Shown: positions 1 through 7,216 of the stretch, piece by piece
Numbering within the stretch: the first letter of the stretch is position 1
Layout of the letters: the number at the start of each line of letters is the position of its first letter
From: Thermoleophilia bacterium
Lineage (GTDB): Bacteria > Actinomycetota > Thermoleophilia > RBG-16-64-13
Assembly: GCA_016929985.1 (NCBI GenBank)
Contig: JAFGIH010000212.1
Span: 1 to 8,811 of the forward strand
Direction of reading: 5' to 3'
Length of the DNA stretch: 8,811 bases
Program-made: the position numbers and the translations under genes
The notes under the pieces: generated by a model
What the model was told of the DNA's origin: nothing
What the model saw: only the letters and a program-made list of their open reading frames with translations
Database searches by the model: none

Positions 1-6
1 CAAGCG

Positions 7-10
7 TCCG
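7..10. repeat. IS21 target-site duplication, left copy (TCCG)
   Basis: TCCG directly abuts the left end and recurs directly after the right end at 1942-1945. Four base pairs lies within the 4-8 bp range known for IS21 relatives. The next bases differ (G at 6, A at 1946), so the duplication is exactly 4 bp. Confidence 0.85.
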
Positions 11-62
11 TGTCACTGACGATGCAATGCTGACCCCCTCGTGACGATTGAAAACGGACCCC
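11..62 (+). repeat. IS21 left terminal inverted repeat
   Basis: The left end matches the reverse complement of 1890-1941 at 44 of 52 positions, counted by hand without gaps. Inside it a unit of the form TGACGAT-N7-(T/G)GACCCC occurs twice, at 17-37 and 42-62, with a period of 25 bp. Repeated transposase-binding units at each end are typical of IS21 elements. Confidence 0.93.
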
Positions 63-120
63 TCTCAAAGAGCTAGTAGGCTCCTCGCCGACGCTTTCAG
101 GCGGAGCGAGGAGGGTGCCG

Positions 121-1871
<1,751 letters not shown>

Positions 1872-1889
1872 TGCTACGAACCTGATGAG

Positions 1890-1941
1890 GGGGTCCGTTT
1901 TGGACCGTCACAAAGGGGTCCACATTGCATCGTCATTGACA
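1890..1941 (-). repeat. IS21 right terminal inverted repeat
   Basis: This is the inverted partner of 11-62. Read on the minus strand it also contains two internal units, TGACGAT-N7-GGACCCC and TGACGGT-N7-GGACCCC, 25 bp apart. The element's outer base is position 1941. Confidence 0.93.
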
Positions 1942-1945
1942 TCCG
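1942..1945. repeat. IS21 target-site duplication, right copy (TCCG)
   Basis: This is the second copy of the target duplication. Removing the element and one copy rejoins positions 1-10 to 1946 onward and restores an open minus-strand reading frame (see the interrupted zinc-ribbon gene). Confidence 0.85.
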
Positions 1946-2015
1946 AGCAGTAGCGCCGGCGCCTGCTCGAGCCATGGGGGAGTGGTTCGCCGCAGTGGAT
2001 GCAGGTCGTCGTCAT
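1942..2015 (-). pseudogene. 5' fragment of small zinc-ribbon gene split by IS21
   Basis: Reading the minus strand from ATG at 2015 gives 24 whole codons and part of the next before the IS. They encode MTTTCIHCGEPLP, then HGSSRRRR, then YCS. After removing the element and one TCCG copy, the frame continues into positions 10-1 as D, A and a codon beginning TG, which would give YCSDAC if that codon is TGC or TGT. The pattern CxxCGxPLP...RRYCSDAC is a common start of small actinobacterial proteins with a four-cysteine zinc ribbon (here C5, C8, C23 and probably 27). Their function is generally unknown. The insertion falls between the third and fourth cysteines, so this copy should be inactive. The rest of the gene lies left of the window. 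The motif and rejoined frame are visible; the loss of function is inferred. Confidence 0.72.
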
Positions 2016-2027
2016 GGACCGATGATA
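2016..2027 (-). promoter_or_regulatory. -10 box of the zinc-ribbon gene, leaderless layout
   Basis: On the minus strand TATCAT (2022-2027, 5 of 6 to TATAAT) is followed by 6 nt and then ATG at 2015. This places the transcription start on or next to the A of ATG, as in leaderless mRNAs. No Shine-Dalgarno is present, which agrees with that. I see no convincing -35 box 16-18 bp upstream. Confidence 0.5.
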
Positions 2028-2285
2028 GGCAGTCGGTCACCCGGCGTTCCGCAACATCCCTGGACCCGGACCGTAACAGGACGCAGGCTCGAAAACTCCA
2101 ATTTGGGGATTTCGCGCGTCCGGGGGGAGGCGGGGTCGGCGTCTTGCCGTTCGTCGCTCCGACCCGCCCTACCCCACGCACGCGGTTCTCTGTGCGCACG
2201 GCAAGTCGCTTCCGCAAGAGCAGTCTAGCGCCGCTTGTCAGACCCCGCACAGTCTGCGCACGGCGTGTGCGGGCCGCTGCCTCGG
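2028..2285. other. Intergenic region between divergent zinc-ribbon gene and vsr
   Basis: About 260 bp with no convincing gene. Short open frames on both strands lack a recognisable protein and a ribosome site. It contains a 7-bp inverted repeat, GGGTCGG (2133-2139) and CCGACCC (2159-2165), with a 19-nt loop. A second one, CCCGCAC (2244-2250) and GTGCGGG (2267-2273), lies just upstream of the vsr -10 box and overlaps where a -35 element would be, so it could be an operator. A G-rich run at 2122-2135 is too irregular to call a quadruplex. Confidence 0.5.
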
Positions 2286-2297
2286 TACAATCGGAGG
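2286..2297 (+). promoter_or_regulatory. -10 box of vsr, leaderless layout
   Basis: TACAAT at 2286-2291 (5 of 6 to TATAAT) is followed by 6 nt (CGGAGG) and the GTG start at 2298. The GGAGG here touches the start codon, too close to act as a Shine-Dalgarno, so leaderless translation is the simpler reading. The region 17 bp upstream does not resemble TTGACA. Confidence 0.6.
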
Positions 2298-2783
2298 GTG
2301 ACCAACAGGATTGATGCCGAGACGCGCAGCGCCGTCATGTCCCGCATTCGGAGCAAGGACACTGTCCCGGAGATGATGGTTCGCAGACTCCTGCATGGTC
2401 GAGGCCTTCGGTATCGGCTGCACGTATCAGGCATGCCGGGCACGCCTGATCTCGTGTTTCCTAGGCACGGCGCCGTCATCCAGGTGAATGGCTGCTTCTG
2501 GCACGGCCATGACTGTGAGCTGTTCCGCTTGCCCACCACCAATCGGGACTACTGGGCGGCGAAAATCGAACGGAACCGCACCAACGATGCGCGTGCAGTG
2601 ATCGGGCTGCGGGAACAGGGGTGGCGCGTGTTGGTGATCTGGGAGTGCGCTCTGCGTGGCAAGAGTTCACTGCAGACGCAAGAGGTGGCCGACCGTGTGG
2701 AGCGGTGGGTCCGTCAGGGTACCGGCTCGGGCGAGGTTCGCGGGCAGCTACCCAGTCTCGCCCCTGCGACGTCGCAGGACTGA
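2298..2783 (+). CDS. vsr: Very short patch repair endonuclease Vsr
   Basis: Vsr nicks DNA 5' of the T in T:G mismatches left when 5-methylcytosine deaminates within a methylated site, so that the site is restored to C:G. Starting at GTG 2298 the 161-aa protein aligns with E. coli Vsr without offset: D51 in the PGTPDL motif, F67, W68 and H69 in GCFWHGHDC, W86, then WRVLVIWECALRG near 109-121. H71, C73 and C117 match the structural zinc ligands. Position 64 is Asn where E. coli has an active-site His, a change I recall as common in other Vsr homologues. The gene converges on the methyltransferase operon, which supports a role in repairing that enzyme's sites. It has its own promoter, so it can be expressed independently. 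An in-frame upstream ATG at 2235 would add 21 residues outside the family alignment and is less likely. Confidence 0.93.
   Translation: MTNRIDAETRSAVMSRIRSKDTVPEMMVRRLLHGRGLRYRLHVSGMPGTPDLVFPRHGAVIQVNGCFWHGHDCELFRLPTTNRDYWAAKIERNRTNDARAVIGLREQGWRVLVIWECALRGKSSLQTQEVADRVERWVRQGTGSGEVRGQLPSLAPATSQD
2763..2778. terminator. Perfect 16-bp palindrome at the vsr 3' end
   Basis: CCTGCGACGTCGCAGG is a perfect palindrome and can fold as a 6-bp stem with loop ACGT. It covers the last codons of vsr and ends 2 nt before the TGA. There is no T-run after it, so it is at best a GC-rich, tail-less terminator or an mRNA 3'-end stabiliser. Confidence 0.4.
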
Positions 2784-2789
2784 CTTCGA

Positions 2790-2814
2790 CAGGGGGGCGT
2801 GTACGTGGCCCCTG
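2790..2814. terminator. Hairpin between convergent vsr and endonuclease genes
   Basis: CAGGGG (2790-2795) pairs with CCCCTG (2809-2814) around a 13-nt loop. It occupies most of the 35-bp gap between two convergent stop codons (2783 and 2819), the usual place for a bidirectional terminator. No T-tract is seen on either strand. Confidence 0.45.
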
Positions 2815-2818
2815 CGCG

Positions 2819-3976
2819 CTACTCGCCGACGAGCTGCGTGATTCTGGCCCAGTCGAAGACGAAGCCGCGCCCACGATGGTATACACGAGCTCCATTGGGC
2901 ACGATGAGCTGCAGCTGTCGCCAGAGCTGCTTCTCGGCCTTTAGGAACTGTCGGCTCGATGCCCTCACGGCAGCCTCGTGACGGGCCGGATTTCGCTTGA
3001 GAAGGCCGGTGTCCTCAAGGCGGTCCTCAATCAGGGACAGCCACTCAGCCTCATTGGCAAACGGACCGGTAGAGGACAGGTACTCATCCTGAAACTCATT
3101 GATGGCGTTGATGAGTATCAGGTGCTTGCCGGTGCCCAGCAGGGCCTTGGCAATCACGCCGAGGAACAGCTGCGAGTCGGGACCGTAGAGGATTGCTGTG
3201 TGCATGGCGGTCAGTCCTGCTTGGGTCAACGAACCATCAGTCTCCATCCAGCCCACATGGTTCATGAAGTTGCGCCAGTTCTTCATCCACGCCGTGTAGC
3301 TGGCCCGAGTGTCGGCCACGTGCCGGACTCCTCCACCCCAGTGATGGAGATGGCCAGCCTGGACTTCCTGCCACACCTGCGCCCAAGCGCGATCACGCTT
3401 GGTGCCTTCGTCGCCCGTTGGACTTATGACCTCGTCGTAGAGCTTCCGAAGGAAGCATGACATCTCCTCCGGGGAGATCTCCCTCCACTTGGCATAGAAG
3501 GCAGCGCCGATGCCAGCCCTCTGTGGCGGATGCTCGTGCCTTTCGGCGAAGAAGCGAATGATGTCCGACCCTGCGTGGTCTGCAGTGATTTGCGCAGGGT
3601 CATAGCGAAGGAGGCAGATGGGAGCGCCGGCGTACTCGTGCAGCTCGAGAACGCTCCTGATGTACTCCGCGATTGGATAGCCGTCATCGGCGATGTCAGG
3701 GACGATGAGCATGCCGTAGTCGAAGCCGCGGGTGTACGAGACCGCCTGCCCCAACCCAGTCAGGTACTCGCGCTTTGACTGTCCCGGCGGCTTGAACTCC
3801 GCAGCCACGCTCAGATTCCGTGTGTTGTCGTAGAGAACGAAGTCGGGTACTGGCCATTCCCTGGAACTCGTCACGTGGCAGTCGACTGAGAAGAGGTCGT
3901 TCCACGGTGCCTTGCCCCCTCGCATGGAGGCGATGGACTCCGTTGCTACGGCGTATGCAAGCTCATCGTGCGTCAC
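2819..3976 (-). CDS. Probable restriction endonuclease, PD-(D/E)xK fold
   Basis: The 385-aa protein is likely the restriction partner of the adjacent methyltransferase. The N-terminal part carries a PD-(D/E)xK core: E13, then PD at 44-45 (VPDFVLYD), AAEFK with E60 and K62, and QAVSY with Q77 and Y81, followed by the hydrophobic strand GMLIVPD. The central part (about 150-250) is rich in Trp and His with no known motif. The C-terminal part contains LTQAGLTAMHTAILYG and LLGTGKHLILINAI and may form a winged helix or specificity region. Its GTG start overlaps the methyltransferase stop as GTGA, so it is the last gene of the operon and probably translationally coupled. I do not recognise a characterised enzyme, and its target site cannot be read from sequence. 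The nuclease core is visible; the restriction role rests on context. Confidence 0.78.
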   Translation of the reverse strand: MTHDELAYAVATESIASMRGGKAPWNDLFSVDCHVTSSREWPVPDFVLYDNTRNLSVAAEFKPPGQSKREYLTGLGQAVSYTRGFDYGMLIVPDIADDGYPIAEYIRSVLELHEYAGAPICLLRYDPAQITADHAGSDIIRFFAERHEHPPQRAGIGAAFYAKWREISPEEMSCFLRKLYDEVISPTGDEGTKRDRAWAQVWQEVQAGHLHHWGGGVRHVADTRASYTAWMKNWRNFMNHVGWMETDGSLTQAGLTAMHTAILYGPDSQLFLGVIAKALLGTGKHLILINAINEFQDEYLSSTGPFANEAEWLSLIEDRLEDTGLLKRNPARHEAAVRASSRQFLKAEKQLWRQLQLIVPNGARVYHRGRGFVFDWARITQLVGE

Positions 3977-6204
3977 TGGGTGACCAGAGCCCCAGTTCGC
4001 AAGTCATAGATGTCCCGCTTGTAGCCCGGATCTCCGTAGACATGGTCCAAGGCCTTCGCGATTGCCTGGGCGAGTATCGACGCAAGAAGCGGTGGCACAG
4101 CGTTGCCGACGAGCATGCACTGCTGCTGACGGGTGCCCACGAAGCGTATCTCGTCAGGGAAGGTCTGGATGCGGGCCGCCTCACGGACTGTGAGCGTTCG
4201 GGGCAGCCGTGGATGCACAGGGAAGGCGTTGTGGCCGGGGACCATAGTCGTGGCCGGCCGGTCCATCGCGAGCCTCCTGTATACGTGGCTGAAGTTCTTG
4301 ATGTTGTCGCTCCGGTAGCCCTTGACGAGATGGCGAGGCAGATCCCGCTCCGGGAGCCGCCCGCCCTCAGGGATGAGCTTGTACCGCTCGACCACGAGCG
4401 GCTTGTGCTGCATCGGCACGTGACTGAACTCGACATCTACGGTCGACTCGTCCATCAGATCGCTGATGACGTCGCCGACAGTCACATGCGGCTTCTGCCA
4501 GGGGCGCGGCTCCGAGAAGAACTTGGGCTCCGGCCAGCGGAACTCGATGTCGGGTTGCGACGCGACGAGGACGAACCTCTCCCTGAGCTGCGGGACGCCG
4601 TAGTCGGCGCAGTTCAGAATCCTCCAGTCCGACCTGTAGCCGGCATCATCGAGCAGAGACCGGATGTACTCGAGGTACGTCGTGTCGCCTCTCCGCGTGC
4701 TGGGGAGGCCTTTCACGTTCTCCAGCAGGATCATCCGGGGCTCGAGTTCGATGGCACGGCGGATGAACGCCGGGGTCAGCTCGTTCCTCTCGTCGTCCTC
4801 TGGCCGGTGGCCCTTCGTGTTCACGAAGCGGCGGTTGCCGAAGATGCTGAAGCCCTGACAGGGGCTGCCGCCGAAGACGACGTCGATGGGACCGCGTTCG
4901 GCTATCGCCTCGATGTCGCCGCGAGTCATGTCATTCAGGTCCTGGTGCACGTGCTCCAGCTCTGGGAAGTTGAGAGCGGTATTACGGTCCACGATGCTCT
5001 TGCGGTCGAGCGACGCGACGACGTCGAAGCCTGCGTTCATGAATCCCAGCATGAGACCGCCTGCTCCCGTGAAGAAGCTGACTGCCTTCCCGGCTGTGCG
5101 CGTCTGCCTGAGGCGGGACGTGGCCCGCTCGCGCTGTCGAATGCGTGGCGCTTGTGGCGCAGAGAGGCTCCTCCGTGTCGCCAGGAGGTGAGCCGCGACA
5201 GCCCTGCCGACATGCTGCGCGAGCTGCACCGGCACTGCGTTTCCGACGAGCCGGCACTGCTCGGCACGGTTGCCGAGGAAGACGTAGTCGTCGGGAAACG
5301 TCTGCAGACGGGCTGCCTCACGTGGGGTGAGACTGCGTGGCTGCGTCGGATGCACCGGGAAGGCGTTGTTGCCGGGCACGAGTGTCAGCGAAGGCCTCTC
5401 ACGATGCAGGCGCTTGTAGGTGTTGCCGAAGTTCTTCCTGCGGATCTCCGGCGGCAGCTCCGACGGTGGCGGCAGCCTGCCGCCCTCAGGGATGAGCATG
5501 TAGCGCTGGATCACCTTCTCGCTGTGTCGGAGCGCCAAGTGGTTCGGGACGCCGTTGTCCGGCGACTCCGGGTCAGGAAGATCCATAATCGCCTGCCCGA
5601 CGGTCACCCACTCCGGCCTGCCGTTCAGCACCTCAGAGTGGGTGGGCGCGGGCCAGCTGAACTCCGATCCGAGTCTGGTGCCGAAGAACAGGACTCGTTG
5701 CCTGACTTGGGGCACGCCGTAGTCTGCTGCGTTCAGAGTAGCCACCTCGACAGTGAAGCCGAGAGCCTCGAATGCCTCGACAATCTCGTGTTCGTAGCGT
5801 CCGCCGTACTGCGACCGCAGGTATGCGACGTTCTCCATAAGGAAGGCATCCGCGTCCGTCCACTGCACGATGCGCTTCATGCTGGCGAAGAGTGTGTTGC
5901 GGACGTCGCCCTGTAGCTGGTCGCCGATGGTGGAGAAGCCCTGGCACGGTGGACCGCCGATCACAAGGTCGACCTTTCGGCCCGCGATCACGGCGTCGAC
6001 CTCGCTCCGCTGGATGCGCCGCACGTCCTTCCTTATGAACGGGATCTCGGGACGGTTACGCTCGAAAGTCTGAGCAGAGCTCTCTGCGATGTCCGTCGCC
6101 AGAAGCACGTTGAAGCCGGCTGCCTCCATGCCCAGGGACAGCCCACCACCGCCAGCAAACAGCGCGATGCAGTTCAGGGTCTTCTCGCTGCCGCTCGTCT
6201 TCAT
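3973..6204 (-). CDS. Tandem-fused double cytosine-C5 DNA methyltransferase
   Basis: This 743-aa protein contains two full C5-methyltransferases, each of which transfers a methyl group from AdoMet to a cytosine in DNA. Module 1 (about 10-340) has motif I FAGGGGLSLG (16-25), motif IV GGPPCQGFS with catalytic C87, motif VI ENV (124-126), motif VIII QVRQRV (166-171), motif IX near 290-304 and motif X GNAVP (321-325). Module 2 (about 374-720) has FTGAGGLMLG, GGSPCQGFS with C449, ENV (495-497), QLRERF (539-544), motif IX near 669-683 and GNAVP (700-704). A basic linker joins them (about 341-373). Ordinary enzymes of this family have one such module. The C-terminal parts of both target-recognition regions are alike (RYxLIPEGGRLP; NAFPVHP), suggesting duplication. 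The start overlaps the regulator stop as ATGA, with GGAG 5 nt upstream. No catalytic residue is missing, so both halves are probably active, perhaps one per strand of an asymmetric site. Confidence 0.95.
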   Translation of the reverse strand: MKTSGSEKTLNCIALFAGGGGLSLGMEAAGFNVLLATDIAESSAQTFERNRPEIPFIRKDVRRIQRSEVDAVIAGRKVDLVIGGPPCQGFSTIGDQLQGDVRNTLFASMKRIVQWTDADAFLMENVAYLRSQYGGRYEHEIVEAFEALGFTVEVATLNAADYGVPQVRQRVLFFGTRLGSEFSWPAPTHSEVLNGRPEWVTVGQAIMDLPDPESPDNGVPNHLALRHSEKVIQRYMLIPEGGRLPPPSELPPEIRRKNFGNTYKRLHRERPSLTLVPGNNAFPVHPTQPRSLTPREAARLQTFPDDYVFLGNRAEQCRLVGNAVPVQLAQHVGRAVAAHLLATRRSLSAPQAPRIRQRERATSRLRQTRTAGKAVSFFTGAGGLMLGFMNAGFDVVASLDRKSIVDRNTALNFPELEHVHQDLNDMTRGDIEAIAERGPIDVVFGGSPCQGFSIFGNRRFVNTKGHRPEDDERNELTPAFIRRAIELEPRMILLENVKGLPSTRRGDTTYLEYIRSLLDDAGYRSDWRILNCADYGVPQLRERFVLVASQPDIEFRWPEPKFFSEPRPWQKPHVTVGDVISDLMDESTVDVEFSHVPMQHKPLVVERYKLIPEGGRLPERDLPRHLVKGYRSDNIKNFSHVYRRLAMDRPATTMVPGHNAFPVHPRLPRTLTVREAARIQTFPDEIRFVGTRQQQCMLVGNAVPPLLASILAQAIAKALDHVYGDPGYKRDIYDLRTGALVTQ

Positions 6205-6413
6205 GCTGTCTCCGAGTCATCGCCGGCTGGCTCGGCCGCTGCCTCTAGCCCTACGAAGAGACGCATCTGGTCTTGAGTCGCGAGAAACTGCTCGGCTTCC
6301 TGGATGAACCACGCGCGAAGGGTGCTGCCGTGCTCGTCGAGGGCCGCGTAGAGGTTCTCCTTGAGCAGGGGATCGACTTCGATTACCACTCGCCCTGACG
6401 CTCCTCTTGGCAT
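6201..6413 (-). CDS. Small ribbon-helix-helix regulator of the RM operon
   Basis: The 70-aa protein looks like a ribbon-helix-helix (CopG/Arc-type) DNA-binding protein. It has a short beta strand RVVIEVD (8-14), helix A from about 15 to 29, a GST turn, then helix B TLRAWFIQEAEQFLAT (31-46) and an acidic tail. Family members bind operators as dimers of dimers and often repress their own operon. An earlier in-frame ATG at 6431 exists, but it lies upstream of the -10 box and inside the dyad. The ATG at 6413 is exactly 6 nt after the -10, so I chose it and infer leaderless translation. Its stop overlaps the methyltransferase start by 4 nt, placing it first in a three-gene operon. The fold is called from sequence pattern only; the regulatory role is inferred from the promoter layout. 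Confidence 0.72.
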   Translation of the reverse strand: MPRGASGRVVIEVDPLLKENLYAALDEHGSTLRAWFIQEAEQFLATQDQMRLFVGLEAAAEPAGDDSETA

Positions 6414-6441
6414 GGCTATGTTATATGACATGGCTATGTCA
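6411..6441. promoter_or_regulatory. Operator: dyad in promoter spacer plus partial second copy
   Basis: TGACATGGCTATGTCA (6426-6441) is an inverted repeat with 6-bp arms around GGCT, and it fills the spacer between the -35 and -10 boxes. An 11-bp piece, CATGGCTATGT, is repeated at 6411-6421 and 6429-6439, centre to centre 18 bp. The second copy keeps only the inner CAT...ATG arms and covers the start codon. A protein bound here would block RNA polymerase, which fits autorepression by the small ribbon-helix-helix protein. Confidence 0.7.
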
Positions 6442-6448
6442 CATTCAA
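6420..6448 (-). promoter_or_regulatory. Promoter of the regulator-methyltransferase-endonuclease operon
   Basis: Read on the minus strand: -35 TTGAAT (6443-6448), a 17-bp spacer, and -10 TATAAC (6420-6425), with 6 nt to the ATG at 6413. Each box differs from consensus at only two or one positions, the spacing is ideal, and the local sequence is AT-rich against its surroundings. This is the clearest promoter in the window. Confidence 0.78.
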
Positions 6449-6507
6449 GGCGTGGACTGTCGGAAGCATCTTCCCGAGCTCGGACGGAAGACCGGACGTG
6501 ACGAGGA

Positions 6508-6535
6508 CCCCGCGACGGCTCATCACGCCGCGGGG
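6508..6535 (-). terminator. GC-rich hairpin downstream of the HEPN-like gene
   Basis: CCCCGCG (6508-6514) pairs with CGCGGGG (6529-6535) around a 14-nt loop. It lies between the end of the minus-strand HEPN-like gene (6660) and the RM promoter (6443-6448), so it could stop read-through into the operon. No T-tract follows. The rest of 6449-6659 holds no gene I can support; a further small dyad, AGCCG-TTA-CGGCT (6655-6667), is centred on the HEPN-like stop codon. Confidence 0.35.
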
Positions 6536-6659
6536 CCCCGGATGAGCATCGGCCCTTTTGGCACCAGTCGGGGTCAACTCGGGCCGTGGAGAGAGCCTAG
6601 CCCCTGGCCGGCAGCATCGCGAGGGTGACGACCAGGACTCTCGGGTTACGTTCGAGCCG

Positions 6660-7097
6660 TTACGGCTTGAGGAGCAGTCCATCTCCAGGCTGACCGTGTT
6701 GGAGTTCCACGATCCGCCGCTCGGCAGTCTCTGCGAGGCTGTTGAGGTTCTGCTCGAGAATCCACGCCCTTTCTGCAAGCAGACCGATGTCGTCGAGTTC
6801 CTCACGGCACATGAGCCTTTCGTCAATGCGCGCGGCGAACAGGTCGTAGAGGCTGTGAGTCAGGTAGTTGCGCTGTGTCTTGAGGCCGCCAAGCACGAGC
6901 TCGCCATTCACGGAGATCAGCTTCCTCTTCTTCAGCTGCCCGATGAGTGAGCCGAAGGTGGCCCGGTCGCCTGGCGGGAAGCCGCTGAGGGCGAGGAATG
7001 TGCGCATGTCGGATTCCAGTCGACTCGCTGCCAGAGTCATGCGGCCGAGCGCCTGAGAGAACTCCGCGTCCGCGCTGAGATCTTCGTAGTCCCCCAT
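6660..7097 (-). CDS. Probable HEPN-fold protein with RNYLTH motif
   Basis: The 145-aa protein is predicted to be mostly helical, without signal peptide or membrane segment. Helices rich in Leu and Ala run through about 13-38 and 100-135. At residues 76-81 is RNYLTH, matching the Rx4H signature of HEPN domains, with the usual polar residue after the Arg. HEPN proteins are often RNases in toxin-antitoxin, abortive-infection and other defence systems, but some are inactive binding partners. No nucleotidyltransferase (MNT) antitoxin gene accompanies it here. I chose ATG 7097 because AGGAGG (7103-7108 on the minus strand) sits 5 nt upstream; a longer frame from 7145 lacks such a site. It faces away from the integrase and lies upstream of the RM operon on the same strand, 246 bp apart. 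The fold is an inference from one motif and helical pattern. Confidence 0.6.
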   Translation of the reverse strand: MGDYEDLSADAEFSQALGRMTLAASRLESDMRTFLALSGFPPGDRATFGSLIGQLKKRKLISVNGELVLGGLKTQRNYLTHSLYDLFAARIDERLMCREELDDIGLLAERAWILEQNLNSLAETAERRIVELQHGQPGDGLLLKP

Positions 7098-7216
7098 TTG
7101 GCCCTCCTGCGGTGCTGGGATGCGTCGCCCGCTGCACAGTACCATGGCACTTGTGGGCCCCGAGACGCCTGCGTCCGGCTGCAGATTCCTTCCGCCCGGC
7201 GCGACATGATGTGTTC
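7098..7216. promoter_or_regulatory. Divergent intergenic region, HEPN-like gene and integrase
   Basis: This 119-bp region must hold both divergent promoters. On the integrase side CATGAT (7205-7210, 4 of 6 to TATAAT) lies 6 nt before the ATG at 7217, again a leaderless layout but weaker than the others. A perfect dyad, GACATGA (7203-7209), 5 nt, TCATGTC (7215-7221), overlaps that -10 and the start codon and is a candidate operator. On the minus side only the Shine-Dalgarno of the HEPN-like gene is clear; no promoter boxes stood out. Confidence 0.5.

Noticed and set aside
2105..2135. G-quadruplex in the vsr upstream region
   Set aside because: G-runs are uneven and do not give four regular tracts of at least three with short loops.
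1933..2250. 105-codon minus-strand frame upstream of vsr, running into the IS end
   Set aside because: It lacks a ribosome site and protein-like composition, and competes with the zinc-ribbon frame that has a promoter and recognisable motif in the same stretch.
3820..5916. A 698-codon open frame on the plus strand, opposite the methyltransferase
   Set aside because: It is antisense to a gene with two complete sets of catalytic motifs. Its two similar internal stretches (both with MHREGVVAG) are just the complement of the duplicated methyltransferase region, and the protein resembles nothing.
6415..6431. Earlier ATG (6431) as start of the RHH gene
   Set aside because: It would lie upstream of the -10 box and inside the operator dyad; ATG 6413 fits the promoter spacing and still includes the whole RHH fold.
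6640..6670. tRNA-like T-arm (TTCGAGCC) and possible attachment site
   Set aside because: No acceptor stem, anticodon arm or CCA can be folded around it; the small stem is centred on a stop codon.
6434..6826. 130-codon minus-strand frame overlapping the HEPN-like gene and the RM promoter
   Set aside because: It overlaps a better gene, has Ser/Arg-rich shadow composition and covers the -35 region of a strong promoter.
7112..7216. Longer N-terminus for the integrase
   Set aside because: The extra residues read through the HEPN-like gene's ribosome site and promoter area, look non-domain-like and have no supporting ribosome site.
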